Assembly: GCA_043228905.1 (NCBI GenBank)
Contig: JBHGNT010000006.1
Location: 15,066,001-15,130,000 of the forward strand
Length of the DNA: 64,000 bases
Origin: Azolla caroliniana
Taxonomy: Eukaryota > Polypodiophyta
Direction: 5' to 3'
This document shows, piece by piece, positions 55,359 through 63,941 of the stretch. Each line of letters starts with the position of its first letter. The stretch's first letter is position 1. The position numbers were made by a program, and so were the translations under genes. The notes beneath the pieces are model-generated. The model had not been told where the DNA came from, ran no database searches, and was given only the letters and a program-made list of their open reading frames with translations.

Positions 55359-56150
55359 TTAATCCTCTTCCAAAATGGCCCGGATGTTCGGCTCTGCTGT
55401 GGTGTCCTCGTCCGGAGGTGATGTAGGGCCCGTAGGTGCATCGTGGTGTGGCTCCTCTGTTTGGTCGGGTTGGTTTCTCCCGGAGTCGCTGTCGCCGTGT
55501 GTGGGTGGTCCGGGTACGATGGGCTCTTCTTGAGTTATTGGGTTGGGCTCCACCGTTGTCGTGCTTGCAGGGGGCTGCGGCTTTGCCTCCATTGTTACGT
55601 CCTCCGTGGTGTCGGCCGTTTATGTATGTTTGTGGGAGTGGGGCGGAGATTCCGCCTGGTCCGCACCGTTCTCCGCGTGGTTGATGATAGTGTGGGCTCG
55701 TGCGGCTGAACCTCTTGTTGTGTAGTGGTTTCGCTGTCTGGTCTTGTGGGGAACTCCGCTCGTCGTTCCCCGCTATTCTCCATCGTTGTTACCTCTGGTG
55801 ATCGGGCCTGAGGTTCGTCTTCTTCGGTTGTGCCCGGAATTGGCGTCACGCTGGATTCCTCGTTTGTGCGCGTGTTGCCAGCTTGTGTGATCTGGTGAAA
55901 TAGCTCCTCCTGACTTTCACCAAAATCATCTAAGAGCTGTGCGAGCTCTTCGGAGTGTTGGTCTACCAACGCACGATAGTCTTGCACTAGGTCCTCTCGT
56001 ACGGCCGTAATGCACTCCTCATTTAGTTTATAGAAACGTCGACCGTCTTTTCGTCGGTTCTCCCACTCCGCACGATACGCGTGCAATTCCGCTGCTTGGG
56101 TTGCCCACGCTGTCGCAAAGATTCGCGCGTGTGTGTGCTACTCGAGCGAC
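55359..56150 (-). pseudogene. Coiled-coil and acidic terminal ORF of element I, unknown product
   Basis: On the minus strand a frame from about 56150 to 55595 encodes a helical, coiled-coil-like segment (ENRRKDGRRFYKLNEECITA, VDQHSEELAQLLDDFGESQE) and then a Thr/Glu/Pro-rich stretch. After one frameshift near 55600 it continues as EAKPQPPASTTTVEPNPI to an end at 55359 (RAILEED). It lies directly upstream of a probable 3' LTR, like the terminal ORFs of G and H. It has no membrane segment or enzyme motif, and its function is unknown. Confidence 0.45.
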
Positions 56151-56397
56151 CATCGGGGTCTTGGACCGGGGAGGATGTTTGCAGAATTATCGAAGAGATG
56201 ACAATCAATGTAAGATTAGATGAAATTGGTTTACTTGAAAAGAAGAAAGATTGTACACTTGAGAAGTAGAAAAATATGAAGAAGATAAAGACAAATATAA
56301 TTATATTGATGATAAGGGTGTTGGTGATATCACATATTGAGCCCCCCTTACACAAGTTCAAGTAGAGGCTTTTATAGGTCTTTCCATGCTTGTGACA

Positions 56398-56490
56398 TGC
56401 ACAAAACCATGGGCTAAAACCATGGTTTTGTGCACATGGTTTTGTTTATGTCATGCACAAACCATGGGTTTAGAACCATGGTTTTGTGCA
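56398..56490. repeat. Two tandem hairpins in the D' LTR
   Basis: TGCACAAAACCATGG (56398-56412) pairs perfectly with 56420-56434 across a 7-nt loop. A second copy pairs 56454-56467 with 56476-56490 with a 1-nt bulge. Confidence 0.85.
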
Positions 56491-56556
56491 CATGGTTTTC
56501 TATGGTTGTTTCATCTATAATTCGTATATAAAAAGGACATAAAATCTACACTATAT

Positions 56557-56625
56557 GATAGTTGTCCTAATGGTAAGGCAATCATCTTGTATCTTAGAGG
56601 TGCAAGGTTCAAACCTTGCTTGCAC
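56557..56625 (+). other. tRNA-like module in the D' LTR
   Basis: CCTAATGGTAAGGC resembles a D-arm/A-box and GGTTCAAACCT (56606-56616) is a near-perfect B-box. GCAAGG and CCTTGC form a T-stem with a 6-nt loop. The acceptor stem does not pair, so it is not a true tRNA. Confidence 0.55.
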
Positions 56626-56750
56626 CCCTCTGTATAAACTCAAGTGCCACTAGGCCTTAGGTTTATTTGCTAAGTGCATGTGCAATGTTGCACATCCTTG
56701 GTTTATTCGTCTCACTCGGTTTCACACCGTAGCCGAAAATCGTCACGACA

Positions 56751-57020
56751 TCCACCCCCACCAAACCCGCACATCTTCCGGTATGTGCTGAGAAAGGTGA
56801 AGAGGTGAGATCCTTGGCAACAATGATCAACCGAGTTCCTCTGCACGCTCGTCTGATTTCGTCTTCCACTTCGAGTATGCGCAATCTTTCCAACCGATCC
56901 ACCATATCCGACGCTCACACCTTCTTCCCCGGTCGGTTGTAGTAGATCTACCGAACGATGTCGTCGATCCGACCGCCCTTCCTTCGTCCACAACGCGTTG
57001 TCGTGTGAATCTTCACACAC
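56751..57020 (-). pseudogene. 3' internal remnant of D' with stem-loop and polypurine tract
   Basis: On the minus strand the GCACAT/ATGTGC stem (56769-56788) and TTTGGTGGGGGTGGA precede the LTR, as in D. Upstream is a short frame (MVDRLERLRILEVEDEIRRA) that does not match D2 pol and is unidentified. The remnant fades near 57020. Confidence 0.45.
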
Positions 57021-57311
57021 TATGTAAAAAAAATAATGAAATAATTATTATAGATTAGATTGGTAGCTTACTATAGAAAGATGGATATACTCAAGAGCTT
57101 CAAAATGTATTTTACTATATACAAAATGGAGAAATACATATCAAGTTATGGGAAAATGAAGTTTGATTAGATAGAGATATTAGAACTATCCCACATAGAT
57201 AGGAAAGTTAAGGCCCTGGCTATATAAACACCTTGAGCTCCCTCATTTTTCATTTGTGCTGAGAGAACTTTGGCCACTTTGTCTTGATGGATGATGGTGG
57301 CCAAAATCCCT
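57021..57311. other. AT-rich segment left of the minisatellite
   Basis: Contains a plus-strand TATATAAA near 57221. It may be the U3 of the D2 5' LTR, but no second copy is available for comparison. Confidence 0.3.
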
Positions 57312-57670
57312 AAAACCGGAAACGGGTCCGGTAAGCAAATCCGGAAACGGGCCGGTAAGCAAAACCGGAATCGGAACGGGTATGCAAAACCGGAAACCGG
57401 CCGGTAAGCAAAACCGGAACCGGAATTGGCAAGCAAACCGGAACCGGAACCGGCAAGCAAACCGGAACCGGCCGGCAAGCAAAACCGGAACCGGAACCGG
57501 CAAGCAAACCGGAATCGGAACCGGTCGGCAAGCAAACCGGAACCGGCCGGCAAGCAAAACCGGAAACCGGCCGGCAAGCAAAACCGAAACCGAAACCGGC
57601 AAGCAAACCGGAATCGGTCTGCAAGCAAAATCCGAACCGGAACCGACCGGCAAGCAAAATGGAACCGGCT
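57312..57670. repeat. CCGGAA/AAGCAAA minisatellite
   Basis: About 360 bp of degenerate tandem units built from AACCGG and GGCAAGCAAA, with ACCGGAACCGG expansions of variable length. Long open frames on both strands (RNRNRQANRNR and CLPVPVP types) are repeat artefacts. Confidence 0.9.
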
Positions 57671-58254
57671 ACCGGACGATGTTGGACGCGGACGGACGAA
57701 AGATTGGATCATGCAACAAACTAAAGTAAAGTGAAGAGAACTAAAGTAAAGGCCATGTGGACGCAAGCAACTAAAGAAGGGAGTGCATGGAAAAAGTAAA
57801 GGTCATGTGGACAATCACATGCAACCAAAAGAAAAAGCTAGGCAACTAAAAATAGAGGCCATGCAACAAAAAGTGAAAAGGCTATGATCAAGAGAGAACT
57901 CCATTTTATTCCAAATTTTTTTTTCCTACACTAGAATGGACTCTCCATATTATCTTAATTTTTCTTCTCAACTCCCTTATCTTAGGAAGCGATAATACTC
58001 ATAGAACCGAATCCTAATCTTCCCTACGGAAGCCATATCTACCAAAACCCCTAATTTTTCTTTTCTATTAATCTTAGTAAACCTAAAACTTCTAAATCCC
58101 AATCTTGGGACATATTGTAATTTCTTTTCCCTTTATTAATGAAATTTGTGAATCTTTATCATTTTGCATTAATTGTTTAATATAATCATACGAATCCGAT
58201 ATCTTCTGGTCGGAGGCCCCGGGGTCCTGCCTCAAAGTTCGCGTATCCTCGTCG
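57671..58254 (+). other. Leader region of gypsy D2, probable R/U5
   Basis: A/T-rich, with GTAAAGG..CATGTGGACG repeats near 57740-57820, ending just before the D-type primer block. No ORF is supported. Confidence 0.4.
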
Positions 58255-58285
58255 TATTTTCGCGACATCTTTGGTGAACCCGACG
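58255..58285 (+). other. Conserved primer-region block of gypsy D2
   Basis: ATTTTCGCGACATCTTTGGTGAACCCGACG matches 33744-33775 in D1. TGGTGAACCCGACG at 58272 is the candidate primer site. Confidence 0.55.
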
Positions 58286-58320
58286 TGAATCGAGGCAGTA
58301 GGAGGATATCAAGTTCGAAG

Positions 58321-60501
58321 ATGGCTTCGACAAGTGGAACTCAAGGAGAAGAATTGACGAAAGGCATGGTGTCCGTTGTCGAATTCATGCTGAAAGAGAG
58401 AGATCGGGAGGCTTTAGTCGACAAAGCTGTTGACCGAACTGTGGAGACAGTTGGAAGATTCGGTGGGAAGAACATCACAAATTTCCTTGCTACCTACCGG
58501 AATGAGATGCAACAAAGAGATGTCCATGATCCAAAACAAATTTCAAGCTTTAAGCGTGTGGTAGAACCCGGGATCCGTGAGCGCGTGATGGAGATCCAAA
58601 ACGAGCATGCAACTTGGGCGGAGTTCGAAAGGGCTCTTCTCACTGAATACATGCTTGAAGACGCATCGCGGATGACTCGGCATGCGTTAATGAATTGGAT
58701 CGAGAAGAAAGGGAAGAATCTGTGTGCATCGGGAATTTATGCCGAATTTGACCAGAAGTACAACCGACTTCCGAGTGTCGAGCAACGAGTTCTCGACGGA
58801 GATAAAGTCTTGCTATTCCTAAAGGCAATGGATGCGAAAGATCGGCGAGAATTGGGTAGTTTCTTGGAGGATGAAACACAACCAAATGGTTTGGTAGCGG
58901 ACTGGGCGGCGGTGAAGAAGGCTTGCAGCCGTTTTGATAAGCGGCGACAATGGCAAGAGGAAGCTGAGGTTGAGAATCCACAATTGTGGAAGAAGGCACC
59001 TACGACGATTGAGCCAGGTAAGCCGATCAACAATTTCGACAAGAAAGCAATGGAGGAGTCTATAATCGAAGAGCTCTCCAAGAAGTTTGAAGCGGTATCG
59101 CTAGCCAACTTAGGTCGACGCGGGCCCAAGGGAAAAGAAGCATATAGATGTGTGTGGTGTGATAGCTTTGAACACTCACGAAGGGAATGTGCTGACTTGC
59201 AAGATGCAATCCGCAAGAATGTCGTCTATTTGGACGGCAACATGATTCACTCAAGCGAGACCCGGAAGCCACTACGAGTGAACTTCGGAAGAGGTGGGCT
59301 GAAAAAGATTGTAGAAGAAGAAGATGCAAGGCATGTGGAGGCTATGCACTATGCTGCTTCGGCTGGGATACGAGTTGGAAAAGAGAATCTTAAAATGATC
59401 AAGCCAGGAGCTGGGTTTTGGCCAACGGTCTTCGAGTGCGAAGAAAAAGGCAAAATCAATTCGGAGGATCTAAAACTTGCTGACCGAAACGTGCGACGAG
59501 CAACTGGATGGTCAGATCCAATCGATGAAAACACAAGCTTTGCGGAGGTTGTGTGTGACACCTATGAAGCCCTTGTCGAAGAGAAGAGGAAGAGAACTGG
59601 TGAAGAAGATGGCACATCAAAGCGACCTAACACGAGGAACGGAGGGAAAGAAGGGTCACCCCAACCTATCCCAAGAAAAGAGATTGGTGAAACAAACATG
59701 AAGCCCAGTGGATCGAGCCAACCTGCTCGGATGGAAGTCGAAGAATCAACGAAGAAAGGAAAAGAACGAGCGGCACCGACTTACAAGCTAAGGTCGGACA
59801 TAGAACAAACAACTAACTTGCAGAAAGTCCTTGAGGAGAAGGTTTTAGATAGTCATGTCGACCTTACCTTGAGAGAGCTACTTGGGATCGCGAAGAAGGA
59901 GTTCCATGATACTATCGTGGACCTTATTAAGAGGAAGCGACAACAATCTGATGAAGAGGAGGTCAAAACAAGTGCCATAACCATGGCAAGATCGGAAGAG
60001 GAGGAAGAAGAAGAAGTGGTGGCGGATAGCCATTACTCGCGGCCTCATTGGGCAAGAGCGACAACGGAGACACCCGTGAAGATCGGGGAGAAGAAAGAGA
60101 CCGTGGTCGCTTTGATTGACCATGGCTCTGAGATCAACCTCATGTCGACCGAGTTCTATAAGAAAGGAAGATGGCCGATTAATACAAACCACGGATGGAA
60201 GATTCGAGCGGCGACGAAGGCTACGGAGGACTTGTACGGAGCTTGCCCCAACGTTAAAGTCACGATTGGGGATGTAGAGATTGATCAACACTTCTTCGTG
60301 CAAGACTCGGCTTCACATCCCGTCATCCTAGGACAACCATATATAACATCGTCCCGGATGGAGACCAAGGTGTTCGATAATGGAGCAGCCTTCGCGCGCG
60401 TCAAGAGTCTTGATAGTAAAAAATCCGTTCAATTCCTGACGGTTCGAGCTAATCATGAAAGGAACCGAGATAGCCTTGGAGGCGAATCCTCGGATTTTTA
60501 A
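58321..60501 (+). CDS. Gypsy D2 gag-protease
   Basis: ATG 58321 is chosen because the open frame upstream offers only GTG. The 726-residue protein has an alpha-helical gag (GRFGGKNITNFLATYRNEM), a zinc knuckle CVWCDSFEHSRREC at 277-290 (CX2CX4HX4C) and a Lys/Glu-rich linker. Its retropepsin-like domain has the catalytic Asp at 600, in LIDHGSEINLM. Retropepsins normally have D(T/S)G, so His at 601 is unusual. Conserved HFFVQDSASHPVILGQPYI follows. The frame ends in TTT TAA at 60496-60501, and pol continues in the -1 frame. Uninterrupted, unlike D1. Confidence 0.85.
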   Translation: MASTSGTQGEELTKGMVSVVEFMLKERDREALVDKAVDRTVETVGRFGGKNITNFLATYRNEMQQRDVHDPKQISSFKRVVEPGIRERVMEIQNEHATWAEFERALLTEYMLEDASRMTRHALMNWIEKKGKNLCASGIYAEFDQKYNRLPSVEQRVLDGDKVLLFLKAMDAKDRRELGSFLEDETQPNGLVADWAAVKKACSRFDKRRQWQEEAEVENPQLWKKAPTTIEPGKPINNFDKKAMEESIIEELSKKFEAVSLANLGRRGPKGKEAYRCVWCDSFEHSRRECADLQDAIRKNVVYLDGNMIHSSETRKPLRVNFGRGGLKKIVEEEDARHVEAMHYAASAGIRVGKENLKMIKPGAGFWPTVFECEEKGKINSEDLKLADRNVRRATGWSDPIDENTSFAEVVCDTYEALVEEKRKRTGEEDGTSKRPNTRNGGKEGSPQPIPRKEIGETNMKPSGSSQPARMEVEESTKKGKERAAPTYKLRSDIEQTTNLQKVLEEKVLDSHVDLTLRELLGIAKKEFHDTIVDLIKRKRQQSDEEEVKTSAITMARSEEEEEEEVVADSHYSRPHWARATTETPVKIGEKKETVVALIDHGSEINLMSTEFYKKGRWPINTNHGWKIRAATKATEDLYGACPNVKVTIGDVEIDQHFFVQDSASHPVILGQPYITSSRMETKVFDNGAAFARVKSLDSKKSVQFLTVRANHERNRDSLGGESSDF

Positions 60502-63500
60502 AGCGGACTATTGAAGCATGGGGCACAAATAGTCCGAGCAATCATAAGTCCCCACAAGGAAGCAAAGTGCGTGGATTGCAAGGAGAAGCAACATGCGTCA
60601 CACCTGGCGGCGCATGCAAACTTAGACTACTCAACAAGAAGGAACAGTGTCAGATTCAAGACTTCGAGGAGGTGCTGAAAGAAGAAAGCATAATTGAAGA
60701 AGAAGAATTCGTGTCATATATTCTGGAGGAAGCCTCATTTAACGACACCATCGGCGAAATCGAGGAAGTCGTGGATTTGAGCTATCCTCACCATCGACAT
60801 GTGATTTCGGTTAACTCCGTCAACATGTATACTATCATCGATGAATATCATCGAGGAATCTTGATAGAGGAAGTCGAAGTCAACACAAAATATAAAACCG
60901 TGGATAGGAAGATCAAGCCAGTTGCAGTTCCGCTACCGGAAGATAGCTGGCAAAAGATGAAGGAAGTTGCAAAAGATCCAAGCTTAAGGAACCCAAATAC
61001 AATTGGTCACGCCTTCACTGAAGAGACGAAAGGAAAGCTACGAGTTGGAAGGGAGGATTTCCTCCTCCCTGAAGAGGAGCGGATGTTTCGTGGAATGCTT
61101 GAAAGACATGGGAAGGCTTTCGCGTTTTTTCCACAAGAAATCGGGTGTGCTAATCCAAGGACGGTAGAACCGATGGTGATCTTCACGGTGCCGCATGTGC
61201 CTTGGAATTTGAAACCGATACCGGTTCCGAGAGCACACCTACCGAAGTTGATCGAGCTCTTAAAGGAGAAGGTGAGAATGGGAATTCTAGAACCGTCGAA
61301 TGCTCCTTATTCTAATAGGTGGTTCACGGTGCCAAAGAAGAATGGATCGTTGCGATTCATTCAAGATCTTCAACCCGTCAACAAGGTGACAATTTGGAAT
61401 GCTGGAATCGGTCCGAGTGTGGATGAATTTGCCGAGGCGTTTGCGGGACGGTCCATCTACTCCATCGGCGATCTTTACTCTGGCTACGATCAATTCCAGT
61501 TGGCGGTCGACAGTCGTGACATTACAACCATGAGAACTCCAATCGGGTTGGTGCGGATGTGTACCTTACCTCAAGGCGCAACGAACTCGGTGGCTCATAT
61601 GGTGAATGCCATGAACAAGGTCTTGAAGGATTGCATCCCGGATATCACGATGCCATTCTTAGATGATATTCCGATAAAAGGATGTTCGGATGAAGAGAAG
61701 GATGAATCAAAAGATAAGGATGGATGTAGAAAGTTCGTCATCGATCATATGAAAGATTGCGAGAAGGTGCTCCAAAGGCTCAAAGATGCGAATTTAACAT
61801 TTTCGGGAGAAAAATCCGCATTCGGGCAACCAGAGATCTTGGTGGTAGGTCACTTGTGTGGAGCATACGGTCGGAAGCCTTCACCATCCAAGGTGAATGC
61901 AATTCAAGACATGAAAGAAGAATGTGTAACCCAAACGGAGGTTCGAAGGTTCCTTGGAGCATGCGCGTTTTATCATATTTGGATTCCACACTACGCCCAC
62001 ATTGCGGAGCCATTATATGGTCTACTAAAGAAGAAGCGGATGTTCGAATGGACGAGCGAGCATACAATCGCCATCCGAAGGTTGAAGAAAATTTTGATGG
62101 AGGCACCTGCATTACGGAAAGCGGACTATTCATACGGCAAGCCCATTTTCGTGACTGTGGATACTAGTCCAATCGGAATTGGATGGGTTATCAATCAAGA
62201 AGATGAAGATTGCAACCGATATGCAATTCGGTTTGGCGCGAAAGTGTTAAGTGACAGGCAAAGAAGGTATGCCCAAGTGAAGAGGGAGCTATGGGGGATC
62301 GTCTCGGCAATCAAATCTGATCGTGATTACCTTATTGGAGCAGAAGTCATAATTGAGACAGATTGCCTACCAATTTTGGGTATGATATCTGGTTGCAATA
62401 CACCGGATATTGCCATGTTGCGTTGGATTGCATATATCAAATCACTCAACCCGGAGATCCGTCATGTAGCTGGGAAGCGTAATGTCGTTGCAGACATGCT
62501 ATCACGAGCGAGATACGATGGAGAAGAAGATCGACATTCTGATGAAGATGATGTTGGCCTGGATTTCTTTGCAAGTTCCTATGCTCGGGTGTTGATTACT
62601 TTCATAGAAGAGGACTACGAAGGCGAATTCGTGGAGATCGGGAAATACTTGAGTTCTCTCCAAAAAGATGAATCATGGTCGACGGAAGACTTCCATCGAA
62701 TTCGGAAGAAAGCATACAAGTATTTCCTTAAGGATGGAGCTCTTTGGAAGCATGCAAAAAAGAAGAATGGGACTCCGATGAGAGTTGTCTGCAAGCTAGA
62801 AGACCAACAAAAACTAATGTCCGAATTCCATGATAGTGTTTTTGCAGGCCATCGAGGAATATGGGCTACGTTTGCGAAGCTTAAGGAGAAATATTGGTGG
62901 CCGGGCATCTACAAAGATGTAGCAGCTTATGTGGAAACATGTAAGGAATGTCAAATGTTTTCGAATATTCGCCATCGAGATGGACTTCATCCGACTTACC
63001 CGTTGGCTATGCATTACAAGTGGATGGTGGACATAGTGATGATGCCAATGGGACGATGGCAGATGAAGTATCTTGTGCTCGCGAGAGAGGATCTTACTAA
63101 TCAAGTTGAAGGGCGAGCATTAAGAACTAAGGAGACATCATCGGTATGCCGATTCCTTCTTGAAGATGTTATTTGCAGATATGGATGCGTCGGCAAGATA
63201 GTGGCTGATAGAGGCGAGTTGGACGCCAATGAAGCTAGAGAATTCTTCTCGAGGATGGGAATCAAATTATCTCTTACCATGGCGTATAATCCGGAAGCAA
63301 ATGGGAAGGTGGAGCGTGGACATGGACCGATTGTGAAGGCTCTAGTGAAAGCTTGCCATGGGAAAATAGGAGAATGGCCACGTCTATTGCCATTTGCATT
63401 ATGGGCTGACAGGACTACTCATAGCACGGTGACGGGATACATGCCGGCAGAGCTCATATTCGGACAAAAGCCAATAATGCCGGTAGAACAAAGTATTATT

Positions 63501-63941
63501 TCATGGTTTGCATTGCCATGGCAAGACGAGATAAGTAGAGAAGATCTTCTAGCATTGAGGATTCGACAATTAGAGCGGAATTTGGAAGATGTAGAGGTGG
63601 CTAAAGCGCGGCTAAAGAATGCAAGGCTAAAGAACAAGAAAGACTTCGATAAACGACATCGACTTCGGCCGAGGAAAATCGTTGAAGGAGATTGGGTGCT
63701 AGTCTATGACAGTAGCCTAGATAACCAACATAGTACGGCTCGAAAATTCTCACAACGATGGTTTGGGCCATATGTGGTGAAGAAAGTGGAAGATAATGCA
63801 ACATATCATTTAGTAGAACTAGATGGTACACCACTTGCCTTGCCAATTGCCGGTAAAAGAATCAAGATCTTCAAGAGAAGAGAAAGAATAGAAATTGGAT
63901 TCGAAGCTTTTGACGATTCAGTCTTAAGCATCGATGAATAA
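60474..63941 (+). CDS. Gypsy D2 RT-RNase H-integrase
   Basis: The frame is open from 60474, overlaps gag-protease by 28 nt and has no early ATG, so it is probably made by -1 frameshifting at the T5 run before the gag stop. Numbering from the GTG at 60567 gives 1124 residues. RT has NRWFTVPKKNGSLRFIQDLQ and catalytic FLDD at 364-367 in FLDDIPIKG. RNase H has FVTVDTSPIGIGW, VKRELWGIV, ETDCLPIL and NVVADMLSRA. Integrase has a zinc finger (HDSVFAGHRG, CKECQMF) and core motifs KWMVDIVMMPMG, KIVADRGELDANEAREFF and NPEANGKVERGHG. No chromodomain is seen. No stop interrupts it. Confidence 0.88.
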   Translation, partial: PWRRILGFLKRTIEAWGTNSPSNHKSPQGSKVRGLQGEATCVTPGGACKLRLLNKKEQCQIQDFEEVLKEESIIEEEEFVSYILEEASFNDTIGEIEEVVDLSYPHHRHVISVNSVNMYTIIDEYHRGILIEEVEVNTKYKTVDRKIKPVAVPLPEDSWQKMKEVAKDPSLRNPNTIGHAFTEETKGKLRVGREDFLLPEEERMFRGMLERHGKAFAFFPQEIGCANPRTVEPMVIFTVPHVPWNLKPIPVPRAHLPKLIELLKEKVRMGILEPSNAPYSNRWFTVPKKNGSLRFIQDLQPVNKVTIWNAGIGPSVDEFAEAFAGRSIYSIGDLYSGYDQFQLAVDSRDITTMRTPIGLVRMCTLPQGATNSVAHMVNAMNKVLKDCIPDITMPFLDDIPIKGCSDEEKDESKDKDGCRKFVIDHMKDCEKVLQRLKDANLTFSGEKSAFGQPEILVVGHLCGAYGRKPSPSKVNAIQDMKEECVTQTEVRRFLGACAFYHIWIPHYAHIAEPLYGLLKKKRMFEWTSEHTIAIRRLKKILMEAPALRKADYSYGKPIFVTVDTSPIGIGWVINQEDEDCNRYAIRFGAKVLSDRQRRYAQVKRELWGIVSAIKSDRDYLIGAEVIIETDCLPILGMISGCNTPDIAMLRWIAYIKSLNPEIRHVAGKRNVVADMLSRARYDGEEDRHSDEDDVGLDFFASSYARVLITFIEEDYEGEFVEIGKYLSSLQKDESWSTEDFHRIRKKAYKYFLKDGALWKHAKKKNGTPMRVVCKLEDQQKLMSEFHDSVFAGHRGIWATFAKLKEKYWWPGIYKDVAAYVETCKECQMFSNIRHRDGLHPTYPLAMHYKWMVDIVMMPMGRWQMKYLVLAREDLTNQVEGRALRTKETSSVCRFLLEDVICRYGCVGKIVADRGELDANEAREFFSRMGIKLSLTMAYNPEANGKVERGHGPIVKALVKACHGKIGEWPRLLPFALWADRTTHSTVTGYMPAELIFGQKPIMPVEQSIISWFALPWQDEISREDLLALRIRQLERNLEDVEVAKARLKNARLKNKKDFDKRHRLRPRKIVEGDWVLVYDSSLDNQHSTARKFSQRWFGPYVVKKVEDNATYHLVELDGTPLALPIAGKRIKIFKRRERIEIGFEAFDDSVLSIDE

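Larger units (their letters stand above)
56151..56750 (-). repeat. LTR of a D-related gypsy element (D'), minus strand
   Basis: The minus strand starts TGTCGTGACG at 56750 behind a polypurine tract shared with D. It contains a tRNA-like module in opposite orientation, two large hairpins and a TATAAAAG box near 56372. Its left border is uncertain. Confidence 0.55.

Noticed and set aside
56557-56625. Genuine nuclear tRNA gene
   Set aside because: The A and B boxes are good, but no acceptor stem pairs, the T-loop is one base short and no terminal T run is evident; kept only as a tRNA-like module.
57312-57670. Possible CRISPR-like array
   Set aside because: Units vary in length, there are no unique spacers, and the context is a plant retroelement.
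57167-57766. 199-codon reverse-strand frame with repeated CLPAGFRF-type units
   Set aside because: It is a translation of the CCGGAA minisatellite; all frames through it are open by composition.
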